From Blautia wexlerae (GTDB lineage: Bacteria; Bacillota; Clostridia; Lachnospirales; Lachnospiraceae): a stretch of DNA of 64,000 bases. The translations under genes were made by a program, and so were the position numbers. Location of the stretch: NCBI RefSeq assembly GCF_013300825.1, contig NZ_JAAIMY010000001.1:296605-360604 (forward strand), given 5' to 3'. Below, one piece after another: positions 34,221 to 42,376 of the stretch (position 1 is the stretch's first letter; each line of letters opens with the position of its first letter). A model generated the notes under the pieces. It was not told the DNA's origin. It saw only the letters and a program-made list of their open reading frames with translations, and did not search any database.

Positions 34221-35317
34221 TGAAATTATATAAGACAAAAAAGAATTGCGGAAAGCTGCTGCTTGGAATACTGGCATTTTGTACAGGGATGATACTGCTG
34301 ACAGGATGTGGTTCCTCTTCAGAACAAAAACAGAATAAGAATGAAGAAACAGCAGAAGAGAATAAGGAAGAGGATAAGGTGCAGATCGGACTTACAGTGG
34401 ATTCTTTTGTTATAGAAAGATGGATCCGTGACAGAGATGTATTTGTGGCGACTGCCAGAGAACTGGGAGCAGAGGTAAATGTGCAGGATGCAGGTGCAGA
34501 TGTCAAAGAGCAGATCAGTCAGATTGAATACTTTATAAATAAGCAGGTGGATGTGATCGTTGTGATCGCAAGAGATTGTGGAGCACTTTCAGATGCCATA
34601 CAGAAGGCACAGAGTGCGGGAATTTCAGTTATTTCCTATGACAGAATGGTCAATAATGCCAATACAGATTTGTACATTTCCTTTGATAACCGTAAGGTGG
34701 GTGAGATCATGGCACAGGCACTTGTCAATGCACTTCCTCAGGGAGGAGATGTCTTTATGATACAGGGATCCTCTTCAGATAATAATGTCCAGATGGTGAA
34801 ACAGGGGTTTGATGATATGCTTGCAGACACAGATCTGCATGTGGTTTATGAAGCTAACTGTGATGGCTGGACAGCAGAACTGGCTGCCGGATATGTGGAG
34901 GAAGCCCTGGAAAAATATCCTCATGTTAAGGGAATTATGTGCGGAAATGATGACATTGCCAGTCAGGTCGTACAGGTACTGGCAGAGAATCAGCTTGCCG
35001 GAAATGTGGTTGTTGTAGGTCAGGATGGAGATCTTGCAGCCTGTCAGAGAATAGTAGAAGGAACACAGTATATGACTGCTTTTAAACCAATTGAAGATCT
35101 GGCAAGAAAAGCAGCGAAATATGCAGTGGAAATGGGTAGTGGAAAGGGAGTTGCAGAACTGGAAGATGTGACAGAAACAGTAAATGACGGAACTTATGAG
35201 ATTCCTTCCTGCATCCTTGAACCAACTGCAGTGACAAAAGAGAATATAGATAAGGTGATCATTGAAGGAGGTTTCCACCGCAGAGATGAAGTTTATCTGA
35301 ATGCGGATTACAGTTAA
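34220..35317 (+). CDS. XylF-like sugar-binding lipoprotein
   Basis: Secreted lipoprotein: signal peptide with lipobox LLTGC (Cys30), a Lys/Glu-rich linker, then a type 1 sugar-binding domain resembling D-xylose-binding protein (QIGLTVDSFVIERWIRDRD, ADVKEQISQIEYFI, ISYDRMVNNANTDLYIS, GQDGDLAACQRI). Start ATG overlaps the response-regulator stop by one base, so it belongs to the regulatory unit and is not simply part of the transporter, which has its own binding protein. It may feed ligand to the kinase or to the importer. Confidence 0.88.
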   Translation: MKLYKTKKNCGKLLLGILAFCTGMILLTGCGSSSEQKQNKNEETAEENKEEDKVQIGLTVDSFVIERWIRDRDVFVATARELGAEVNVQDAGADVKEQISQIEYFINKQVDVIVVIARDCGALSDAIQKAQSAGISVISYDRMVNNANTDLYISFDNRKVGEIMAQALVNALPQGGDVFMIQGSSSDNNVQMVKQGFDDMLADTDLHVVYEANCDGWTAELAAGYVEEALEKYPHVKGIMCGNDDIASQVVQVLAENQLAGNVVVVGQDGDLAACQRIVEGTQYMTAFKPIEDLARKAAKYAVEMGSGKGVAELEDVTETVNDGTYEIPSCILEPTAVTKENIDKVIIEGGFHRRDEVYLNADYS

Positions 35318-35393
35318 ATAAAATATTCAGAGATTATCCGGCTGCTTTTGCAGATGTAAGAGTAAATTAGTATATAGCATTATCTTGCAACAA

Positions 35394-35423
35394 AAATGTC
35401 CTGTCCTGTGCAGGGCATTTTTT
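35394..35423 (+). terminator. Terminator between the sensory unit and the sugar importer
   Basis: The stem AAATGTCCTG/CAGGGCATTT (35394-35403 with 35411-35420, one G-U pair), a 7-nt loop and a six-T run. Confidence 0.8.
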
Positions 35424-35473
35424 GTTTTTCTTAAAATGTCTTGTTTCTTGCCAACCATGTCCAGATTGCCCTG

Positions 35474-35482
35474 TGCTATAGT
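35474..35482 (+). promoter_or_regulatory. Extended -10 promoter for the ChvE-like importer
   Basis: TGCTATAGT has an extended TGn and a TATAGT -10, about 50 bp before the binding-protein gene, with no clear -35. This pattern suits activator control. Confidence 0.45.
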
Positions 35483-35534
35483 AACATCATCAAGAAAACG
35501 TGAGAAACGTAAAAAGAAATGGAGGATTTTTACA

Positions 35535-36602
35535 ATGAGAAAGAAAGTCGTATCTGCAATTCTTTGTGCATCAATGGTAGCTGGAATGGTAGTTATCCCG
35601 GGAGTAGCTGTTAAAGCGGATGACAAGAAACTGATCGGTGTTACAATGCCTACAAAAGATCTTCAGAGATGGAATCAGGATGGCGAGAACATGAAGAAAG
35701 AGCTGGAAGCAGCCGGCTATGAAGTAGACCTTCAGTATGCATCCAACGATGTAAGCACACAGGTTTCACAGCTTGAGAATCAGGTTGCAAACGGATGTGA
35801 TCTTCTGGTTGTGGCATCTATCGACGGAAGCAGTCTTGGTGAGCCGCTGAAACAGGCTAAAGAAGCAGGAATCCCGGTTATTTCTTATGACCGTCTGCTT
35901 ATGAACTCAGATGCAGTTACTTATTATGCAACATTTGATAATTACAAGGTAGGTCAGAAACAGGGCGAATATTTAGTAGATGCACTTGATCTCGACAATC
36001 AGGACGGACCGTTTAATATTGAGCTGTTCACAGGTGATCCTGGTGACAATAACTGTAACTTCTTCTTCGGCGGAGCAATGGATGTACTTCAGAAATATAT
36101 TGATGAAGGTAAGCTGGTAGTTAAATCCGGACAGACAGAATTTGAGCAGGTTGCAACTGCTAACTGGGACAGTGCAAAGGCTCAGGACAGAATGGATACA
36201 ATTATCGCAGGTAACTACTCAGATGGCTCCAACCTTGACGCAGTTCTCTGCTCCAATGACTCTACAGCACTTGGCGTAGAAAATGCTCTTGCAGCTTCCT
36301 ACACAGGAGAATATCCGATCATCACAGGTCAGGACTGTGATACACCAAATGTTAAGAACCTTGTAGCAGGAAAACAGGCTATGTCCGTATTCAAGGATAC
36401 ACGTGCTCTTGCAACAGCAGTTGTTGGAATGGTTGATTCCATCATGAAAGGTGAAGAACCGGAAATTAATGATACAGAATCCTATGATAATGGCACAGGT
36501 GTTATCCCGACATACCTTTGCGATCCGGTTGTTGTCACGGTTGACAATTACAAAGAAATGCTGATCGATTCCGGATACTATACAGAAGATCAGATTAAGT
36601 AA
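35535..36602 (+). CDS. chvE: ChvE-like multiple-sugar-binding protein
   Basis: Extracellular receptor of the ChvE/MmsE-type sugar ABC importer. Signal peptide of about 29 residues ending VAVKADD; no lipobox. The mature protein has IGVTMPTKDLQRWNQDG, VISYDRLLMNSDAVTYYATFDNYKVG and ITGQDCDTPNV, family hallmarks with conserved pyranose ligands. Start ATG 35535 has GGAGG upstream; the longer frame from 35385 runs over the promoter. 355 aa. The ligand is not decidable (glucose, galactose, arabinose and xylose are all possible). Confidence 0.88.
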   Translation: MRKKVVSAILCASMVAGMVVIPGVAVKADDKKLIGVTMPTKDLQRWNQDGENMKKELEAAGYEVDLQYASNDVSTQVSQLENQVANGCDLLVVASIDGSSLGEPLKQAKEAGIPVISYDRLLMNSDAVTYYATFDNYKVGQKQGEYLVDALDLDNQDGPFNIELFTGDPGDNNCNFFFGGAMDVLQKYIDEGKLVVKSGQTEFEQVATANWDSAKAQDRMDTIIAGNYSDGSNLDAVLCSNDSTALGVENALAASYTGEYPIITGQDCDTPNVKNLVAGKQAMSVFKDTRALATAVVGMVDSIMKGEEPEINDTESYDNGTGVIPTYLCDPVVVTVDNYKEMLIDSGYYTEDQIK

Positions 36603-36616
36603 TAAAAATTGATCAT

Positions 36617-36641
36617 ACAGGCGGGAATACCACCCGCCTGT
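36617..36641 (+). promoter_or_regulatory. First stem-loop after the ChvE-like gene
   Basis: Perfect 9-bp G/C-rich stem (36617-36625 with 36633-36641), 7-nt loop, no T run. Confidence 0.7.
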
Positions 36642-36647
36642 GTTAAT

Positions 36648-36700
36648 CTATAGCAATCCCAGAAAATAATGTAATTCAGTATTTCCTGGGATTGCTATAG
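36648..36700 (+). promoter_or_regulatory. Second, long stem-loop before the ATPase gene
   Basis: A 15-bp perfect stem (36648-36662 with 36686-36700) extended inward by AAATA/TATTT. With the hairpin before it, this probably keeps binding-protein mRNA more abundant than permease mRNA. Confidence 0.7.
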
Positions 36701-36745
36701 GGCTGCCCGTCGCAGGCATGATTTATAAAAGGGAGGGAAACAAAA

Positions 36746-38284
36746 TTGGCTAAGATACTTCTGGAAATGAAAAATATTACCAAAACTTTCCCAGGTGTAA
36801 AAGCACTGGATAACGTTAATCTTCAGGTGGAAGAGGGCGAGATCCACGCTCTGGTCGGTGAAAATGGAGCCGGTAAATCTACCCTGATGAATGTATTAAG
36901 TGGTATTTATCCGTATGGAACATACGATGGTAATATTATTTATAACGGTGAAATCTGTAAATTTAATACAATTAAAGACAGTGAAGAAAAAGGAATTGTA
37001 ATCATTCACCAGGAACTGGCGCTGATCCCATATATGACGATCGGTGAAAATATGTATCTGGGTAATGAAAGAGGAAGTTCCTTATCTATTAACTGGAATG
37101 AGACTTATGGAGAGGCTGATAAATATCTTAAAATAGTGGGACTTGAAGAATCCTCCAGAACTTTGATTAAGGATATTGGTGTAGGTAAACAACAGCTGGT
37201 AGAAATTGCCAAGGCGCTGGCAAAGAATGCAAAGCTGCTGATCCTGGACGAGCCTACTGCATCCTTAAATGAGGATGATTCTCAGGCTTTGTTGGAACTG
37301 CTTCTGAAGTTTAAGGAACAGGGTATGACATCTATTATCATTTCCCATAAATTAAATGAAATTTCTTATGTTGCGGATAAGATTACAGTTATCCGTGATG
37401 GTTCTACTATCGAGACTCTGGATAAGAAAAAAGATGACTTTTCCGAGCAGCGTATTATTCAGGGTATGGTAGGTCGTGAGATGACAGATCGATTCCCGAA
37501 ACGTCCGGATGTAAAGATCGGGGATGTTTCCATGGAGGTTAAGAACTGGAATGTCTATCATCCGCTGTACTCAGAGCGAAAAGTAGTAGATAATGTATCA
37601 TTTAAGGTGCATAAGGGAGAAGTAGTAGGTATCTCCGGACTTATGGGTGCAGGACGTACAGAGCTTGCAATGAGTATTTTCGGAAAAAGTTATGGAACTA
37701 AGATTTCCGGTCAGGTATTCATGAACGGAAAAGAAGTGAAGCTGAATACTGTACAGGAAGCAATCGATAACAAGCTTGCTTATGTTACAGAGGACAGAAA
37801 AGGAAATGGTCTGATACTTTCCAAATCCATTAAGATGAATACTTCTCTTGCAAATATGAAGGGAGTCAGTAATGGAAAGGTTATTGACACAGATAAAGAA
37901 TATGCGGTGGCAGAGGATTACAGAAAGAAGTTGAAAACAAAATGTCCGTCTGTCGAGCAGAATGTAGGCAACTTAAGTGGTGGTAACCAGCAGAAAGTCC
38001 TTCTTGCAAAATGGATGTTTACAGAGCCGGATATTCTGATCCTGGATGAGCCTACCCGTGGTATTGACGTAGGTGCAAAATACGAAATTTACTGTATTAT
38101 CAACGATCTGGTAGCAGCAGGAAAATCTGTCATCATGATTTCTTCTGAACTTCCGGAAGTACTTGGAATGTCAGATAGAATCTATATCATGAATGAGGGC
38201 AAGTTCGTAGGTGAGGTCAGCAAAGAAGAGGCCACATCAGAACTGATCATGTCCAAGATCGTAAAATCAGGAAAAGGAGCGTAA
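36746..38284 (+). CDS. mmsA: Sugar ABC transporter ATPase, MmsA/GguA type
   Basis: Duplicated ABC ATPase of the monosaccharide family (512 aa). N-terminal Walker [10 protein letters not shown] at residues 38-46; the second cassette has a degenerate Walker A (GLMGAGRTE), signature [14 protein letters not shown] and [12 protein letters not shown]. The start is TTG 36746 with GGGAGGG upstream; the next Met (8) lies in the first strand. 5 bp ahead of the permease. It works with the ChvE-like receptor and the permease that follows. Confidence 0.95.
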   Translation: MAKILLEMKNITKTFPGVKALDNVNLQVEEGEIHALVGENGAGKSTLMNVLSGIYPYGTYDGNIIYNGEICKFNTIKDSEEKGIVIIHQELALIPYMTIGENMYLGNERGSSLSINWNETYGEADKYLKIVGLEESSRTLIKDIGVGKQQLVEIAKALAKNAKLLILDEPTASLNEDDSQALLELLLKFKEQGMTSIIISHKLNEISYVADKITVIRDGSTIETLDKKKDDFSEQRIIQGMVGREMTDRFPKRPDVKIGDVSMEVKNWNVYHPLYSERKVVDNVSFKVHKGEVVGISGLMGAGRTELAMSIFGKSYGTKISGQVFMNGKEVKLNTVQEAIDNKLAYVTEDRKGNGLILSKSIKMNTSLANMKGVSNGKVIDTDKEYAVAEDYRKKLKTKCPSVEQNVGNLSGGNQQKVLLAKWMFTEPDILILDEPTRGIDVGAKYEIYCIINDLVAAGKSVIMISSELPEVLGMSDRIYIMNEGKFVGEVSKEEATSELIMSKIVKSGKGA

Positions 38285-38289
38285 AGAAG

Positions 38290-39462
38290 ATGGAAAAAAA
38301 GATTAGTTTTTCAGAGATATTAAAGAAATATACCATGGTGCTTGTTCTTGTTCTGGTAGTCATCATGTTTGCTGTAAATACAAAGGGGGTTATGCTTCTT
38401 CCTCAGAATGTGAATAACCTTGTAGCCCAGAATGCGTATGTATTTATCCTTGCAACAGGTATGTTGTTCTGTATTCTGACTGGTGGTAATATTGACCTTT
38501 CTGTTGGTTCTGTTGTATGTTTTGTAGCAGCAGTTGGCGGTAAGATGATGGTTCTCAACAGTATGAACCCATATCTTACAATGCTGGTTATGTTGCTTAC
38601 AGGTATTGCCATCGGTGCATGGCAGGGATTCTGGATTGCATATGTAAGAATCCCACCGTTTATTGTAACTCTGGCTGGTATGCTTGCGTTCCGTGGTCTT
38701 TCAAACGTAGTTTTACAGGGACAGACACTGGCACCAATGCCTGATTCTTACCTGGCACTGTTTAACAATTATATTCCGGATCCATTTGGGAAAGAGGGAT
38801 TTAATCTTATCTGTTTTGTAGTTGGTATTATTGTCTGTATTGTATATGTGTTACTTGTTCTGAAGAATCGTGCAGATCGTGTGAAGAAAGGGTACAGTGT
38901 AGATGCTTTTGGTGGTGTTGCAGTTAAGATGATTCTGATTTGTGTAGTTGTTCTTGCTTTTATGTTCCGTCTGGCTCAGTATAAAGGTATTCCGAATTCT
39001 CTGATCTGGGTAGCTGTGATCATTGCAATCTATACATATATTGCCTCCAAGACAACTACAGGACGTTATTTCTATGCAGTTGGTGGTAATGAGAAGGCTA
39101 CAAAGCTTTCCGGTATTAATACAAATAAGGTTTATTTCCTTGCTTATCTGAATATGGGTCTTCTGGCTGCTATTGCAGGTATGGTTACTATGGCCCGTCT
39201 GAATTCTGCCAATCCTCAGGCTGGTACAAACTTTGAGATGGATGCGATTGGTGCTTGTTTCATTGGTGGTGCTTCTGCTTATGGCGGAACCGGTACAGTT
39301 CCGGGGGTTATCATTGGTGCATTGCTGATGGGTGTTCTGAACTTAGGTATGAGTATCATGGGTATTGACCAGAACCTGCAGAAGGTTGTTAAAGGTCTGG
39401 TTCTGCTGGCAGCGGTTATCTTTGATGTTGTTAGTAAGAGGAAATCCTTTATTGTGAAATAA
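38290..39462 (+). CDS. mmsB: Sugar ABC transporter permease, MmsB/GguB type
   Basis: Membrane subunit (390 aa, about nine to ten helices) of the ChvE-MmsAB importer. Motifs: GGNIDLSVGSVVCFVAAVGG, RIPPFIVTLAGMLAFRG and GACFIGGASAYGGTGTVPG, all characteristic. Insertion of about 30 residues in the middle (LKNRADRVKKGYSVDAFGG) is usual in this subfamily. A strong terminator follows. Confidence 0.94.
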   Translation: MEKKISFSEILKKYTMVLVLVLVVIMFAVNTKGVMLLPQNVNNLVAQNAYVFILATGMLFCILTGGNIDLSVGSVVCFVAAVGGKMMVLNSMNPYLTMLVMLLTGIAIGAWQGFWIAYVRIPPFIVTLAGMLAFRGLSNVVLQGQTLAPMPDSYLALFNNYIPDPFGKEGFNLICFVVGIIVCIVYVLLVLKNRADRVKKGYSVDAFGGVAVKMILICVVVLAFMFRLAQYKGIPNSLIWVAVIIAIYTYIASKTTTGRYFYAVGGNEKATKLSGINTNKVYFLAYLNMGLLAAIAGMVTMARLNSANPQAGTNFEMDAIGACFIGGASAYGGTGTVPGVIIGALLMGVLNLGMSIMGIDQNLQKVVKGLVLLAAVIFDVVSKRKSFIVK

Positions 39463-39499
39463 AAAAATTGTATATTCCTCCTTGAATAGGAATTTTTGG

Positions 39500-39531
39500 C
39501 AGGGCTTGCAGGGTGCAGGCCCTGTTTTTTT
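39500..39531 (+). terminator. Terminator after the ChvE-MmsAB operon
   Basis: CAGGGCTTGCA/TGCAGGCCCTG stem (39500-39510 with 39514-39524), GGG loop and a seven-T run. Confidence 0.85.
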
Positions 39532-39590
39532 ACCGAATCAAGTAAGTCTCCTGCTTTAATTGCGAATATCTGTTTGACTTGACAGGGGAC

Positions 39591-39804
39591 GCGCAGAAAA
39601 ATAGTGTGTTTGATGTGCGGTTTCGGTATCTAAGATATTCTAAGGCCAAGAAAATCTGCTAAAGGCATGAGCCGGCTTCTCAAACTCGCTCCGTCGCAGA
39701 CTCCGCTCAGACAGTGATACAGCCGGCTCATAACGCAGATTTTTTTGACCTAAGAATATCTAAGATACCTGCAAATGCACATCAAACACACTATTTTTCT
39801 GCGC
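39591..39804. repeat. 214-bp long inverted-repeat element
   Basis: The outermost 28 bp are perfect inverted repeats (39591-39618 with 39777-39804). Inner paired blocks follow: 39625-39645 with 39749-39769 (19 of 21), 39651-39659 with 39735-39743, and 39667-39677 with 39721-39731 (perfect), around a 43-nt loop. No gene, no target duplication visible. It may be an intergenic mobile or palindromic repeat, or a very stable structured transcript. Confidence 0.8.
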
Positions 39805-39877
39805 TGGCTGCTGGCGATTTTTGGGGTGTTGGATTGAGTAAAAATGGACGATAAAAATGGGTGGACGGAAAATTTGC

Positions 39878-39906
39878 TTGTGGAGGTAGAAGGATGGTCG
39901 TATAAT
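39878..39906 (+). promoter_or_regulatory. Promoter for the PHP hydrolase gene
   Basis: TTGTGG, 17 bp and TATAAT (39901-39906), about 37 bp before the chosen start. Confidence 0.55.
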
Positions 39907-39943
39907 GAGGGGGAATATTGTACGAAGTGAGGAGTGGGTTGTT

Positions 39944-40666
39944 ATGAGATATAGTTCTGTGTTGGATTTGCATACACATACTTTGGTGAGTGGTCATGCA
40001 TATTGTTCTCTGAGGGAGATGGCGAAAGCGGCCGCAGATAAGGGACTGGAGGTTCTGGGGATTACGGAGCATGCGCCTGCTATGCCGGGGACCTGTCATA
40101 AGTATTATTTTGAGAATCTGAAAATTGTGCCCAGGGAGATGTATGGGATTCAGTTGCTTCTGGGGTCTGAGGTGAATATTCTGGATGCACAGGGGACTGT
40201 GGATCTGGCGCAGCGGACGTTGGAGAGGATGGATGTGGTGATCGCCAGTCTGCATATGCCATGCATGAAGCCGGGATCTAAGCTGGAGAATACAGAAAGC
40301 TATCTGAATGTAATGAAGAATCCGTATGTAAATATTATCGGGCATCCGGATGATGGGAGATATGAAATCGATTATGAGGCACTGGTTCAGGGTGCGAAGG
40401 AATATGGGAAGGTTCTGGAACTGAATAATCATTCTATGGATCCGGACTGTAACCGGCAGAATGCGGTGGAGAATGATACTGTGATGCTGAATCTGTGTAA
40501 GAAATATCAGGTCCCGGTGGTGATGGACAGTGATGCTCATTTTGATCTGTTAATCGGGGAGTTTGATCTGGCGAGAGATCTGCTGGAGAAACTGGATTTT
40601 CCGGAAGAGCTGGTTCTTAATCAGTCTGTGGATGCAATAAGGAAGTATGTGAATCGTAAATTCTGA
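39944..40666 (+). CDS. PHP-domain metal-dependent hydrolase (YcdX-like phosphatase)
   Basis: 240-aa cytosolic protein of the polymerase/histidinol-phosphatase fold. Metal ligands are visible in LDLHTHTLVSGHAYCS, ITEHAP, ASLHMP, IIGHPDDGRY and MDSDAHF. These match the YcdX group of trinuclear-zinc phosphatases; the physiological substrate is unknown. I start at ATG 39944 (MRYSSVLDLH) with GAGGAG 9 nt upstream; an ATG at 39905 lies next to the -10 box and is unlikely. It is a single gene between two repeat-bearing gaps. Confidence 0.88.
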   Translation: MRYSSVLDLHTHTLVSGHAYCSLREMAKAAADKGLEVLGITEHAPAMPGTCHKYYFENLKIVPREMYGIQLLLGSEVNILDAQGTVDLAQRTLERMDVVIASLHMPCMKPGSKLENTESYLNVMKNPYVNIIGHPDDGRYEIDYEALVQGAKEYGKVLELNNHSMDPDCNRQNAVENDTVMLNLCKKYQVPVVMDSDAHFDLLIGEFDLARDLLEKLDFPEELVLNQSVDAIRKYVNRKF

Positions 40667-40689
40667 TAAACTGAGAAGCAGTTATTTTG

Positions 40690-40730
40690 TGTAGAGCCGT
40701 GTCGCAAAGAGAATGATTTTATCTGCCTTA
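40690..40730. repeat. Degenerate intergenic repeat, copy 1
   Basis: TGTAGAG ... AATGATTTTATC block, roughly three-quarters identical by eye to 57447-57487. No gene in this 40667-40903 gap apart from the promoter and hairpin listed. Confidence 0.45.
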
Positions 40731-40792
40731 CTCTTCGAAAGAGGTTTTTGTGAGAAAATTAAAAAATCTGTAATTTCTTTTAGGTTAAAGGC

Positions 40793-40821
40793 TTGCTTCC
40801 TATAATTTAACGTGGTAAAAT
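40793..40821 (+). promoter_or_regulatory. Promoter for the TrpR/YerC-like gene
   Basis: TTGCTT at 40793-40798, 17 bp, TAAAAT at 40816-40821. A perfect 9-bp hairpin (CGGACATTT with AAATGTCCG, 40843-40867) follows in the leader. Confidence 0.65.
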
Positions 40822-40903
40822 ATCACTGTTAGAAATATAACACGGACATTTTAAAGACAAATGTCCGCCCAGTGAAGTACAGAGTTCTAAAAGGAGCATG
40901 AAA

Positions 40904-41209
40904 ATGAGTAAAAAAATCAGAACAGAGGCTGTAGATCAGCTTTTTGAAGCGATTTTATGTCTGAAGGATAAAGAAGAGTGTTATACTTTCTTTGAAGATG
41001 TATGCACGATCAATGAACTTCTTTCCTTATCACAGCGTTTTGAGGTTGCCAAGATGCTGATGGACAAGAGAACCTATCTTGATATTTCGGAGAAAACCGG
41101 AGCTTCCACAGCAACGATCAGTCGTGTGAATCGTTCATTGAATTATGGAAATGACGGATATGAGATGGTGTTTTCAAGAATGGCAGAGAAGGAAACTAAA
41201 GGGGAATAA
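40904..41209 (+). CDS. TrpR/YerC/YecD-family transcriptional regulator
   Basis: 101-aa helix-turn-helix protein of the YerC/YecD branch of the Trp-repressor superfamily: TEAVDQLFEAILCLKDKEEC, TINELLSLSQRFEVAKML and the recognition region TYLDISEKTGASTATISRVNRSL. The family effector is not certain; the members are not tryptophan regulators in the main. ATG 40904 is preferred because AAGGAG is 7 nt upstream, whereas ATG 40898 abuts it. Single gene with its own promoter and terminator. Confidence 0.9.
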   Translation: MSKKIRTEAVDQLFEAILCLKDKEECYTFFEDVCTINELLSLSQRFEVAKMLMDKRTYLDISEKTGASTATISRVNRSLNYGNDGYEMVFSRMAEKETKGE

Positions 41210-41246
41210 GATAGCGGAAGGCTGAATAAATGCAGTGCTATTGTGG

Positions 41247-41272
41247 GGCAGGTGAAGATCACCTGCCTTTTT
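41247..41272 (+). terminator. Terminator after the TrpR/YerC-like gene
   Basis: Perfect GGCAGGTGA/TCACCTGCC stem (41247-41255 with 41259-41267), AGA loop and TTTTT. Confidence 0.9.
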
Positions 41273-41299
41273 GTATAGGGAGTTTTCAGATAAAAAATT

Positions 41300-42232
41300 A
41301 TGAAAAAAAAGAAACCTAAAATAGAATTACGCTATTATTATATGCCTGCAGGAAGTCCTATCCTTCCTCTTCTGGGAGAGCGCTGGGTGCAGAATTATGG
41401 AACCGGTATAGAGGAGCTTCATTTTCATAATTTTATGGAGATTGGTTTTTGCTATTATGGAGAGGGAATCCTGACTCTGGGAGAGGAGAAAAGGAAGTTT
41501 ACAGGGCGGCAGTTTACTGTGATCCCGGAACGGTTTCCTCATACCACAAACAGCATGGGAAATACGGTCTGTAAATGGGAGTATCTGTTTGTGGATGTTG
41601 AGGGATTTTTGCAAAAGAATTGTGAGAATACTGTGCAGGCTGAGAAAATGCTGCGAAGGATCAACTCAGGGGCATTGTTGATGAACGAGGAAGAGGAACC
41701 GCTTATAGCTGAGTGTATTATCAGAATTATGGATATCATGCGCAGAGAAGCTGAGTTTTATATTCAGGAGGCATCAGGGCTTCTTATGGCTTTGCTGGTG
41801 CGGATTGCACGGTTGAACCGAACTCCAGAACAGGAAATGCTTTATGAAGAGCAGAGCAGGAGTATGCGGATCATTTCGGATACATTAGATTACATTTCAG
41901 ATCATTACAGAGAGAATATAAAGATAGAGCAGTTGTCTGCAAACTGTCATTTAAGTGAGTCACATTTCCGCAGGATTTTTTCCGGATGTATGCATATGAG
42001 CCCTGTAGAGTATATAAATCTGATACGTGTCCGTACTGCCTGTGAAAAACTGAAAAAGACAGACAGGTCAGCAACTGACATAGGTACGGAATGTGGTTTT
42101 GCATCGGATTCTGCTTTTAACCGGAATTTCCGGAAGCTGATGGGAATGTCACCTGCAGAGTGGCGAAAAAAGGGAGAAAATTATGAGCAGCTGCTCCTGA
42201 AGTTTGACATCCGGACAGAGGAAGGATGGTAA
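41300..42232 (+). CDS. AraC-family transcriptional regulator with cupin domain
   Basis: N-terminal cupin-like effector domain (HFHNFMEIGFCYYGEG, then FTVIPERFPHTTNS) and C-terminal AraC double helix-turn-helix (about residues 190-290; IKIEQLSANCHLSESHFRRIF and SATDIGTECGFASDSAFNRNF). 310 aa. It lies directly upstream of lacZ, whose promoter carries two AGTCAAATG-like half-sites, so it is the likely lacZ activator, with a sugar effector. Starts 28 bp after a terminator; expressed on its own. Confidence 0.88.
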   Translation: MKKKKPKIELRYYYMPAGSPILPLLGERWVQNYGTGIEELHFHNFMEIGFCYYGEGILTLGEEKRKFTGRQFTVIPERFPHTTNSMGNTVCKWEYLFVDVEGFLQKNCENTVQAEKMLRRINSGALLMNEEEEPLIAECIIRIMDIMRREAEFYIQEASGLLMALLVRIARLNRTPEQEMLYEEQSRSMRIISDTLDYISDHYRENIKIEQLSANCHLSESHFRRIFSGCMHMSPVEYINLIRVRTACEKLKKTDRSATDIGTECGFASDSAFNRNFRKLMGMSPAEWRKKGENYEQLLLKFDIRTEEGW

Positions 42233-42256
42233 ATATCAGACACTGGAATATATAAA

Positions 42257-42288
42257 AGTCGAAAATGAATATTATATAGTCAAATATG
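42257..42288 (+). promoter_or_regulatory. Candidate AraC operator of lacZ
   Basis: AGTCGAAAATG (42257-42267) and AGTCAAATATG (42278-42288) are direct repeats 21 bp apart; the second overlaps the -35 position of the -10 at 42306 (TATAAT). This is the standard geometry for AraC-type activation. Confidence 0.5.
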
Positions 42289-42305
42289 CAAACTGTGCGG
42301 ATTGG

Positions 42306-42319
42306 TATAATGTTATAAT
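42306..42319 (+). promoter_or_regulatory. lacZ -10 region
   Basis: Two TATAAT boxes (42306-42311 and 42314-42319); no good -35 at 17 bp from either. About 60 nt before the lacZ ATG. Confidence 0.5.
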
Positions 42320-42376
42320 CTTGCTTATGAAGGATAACAGTTATAAAAAAACAAATCATGAGGAGAACATAAGAGT

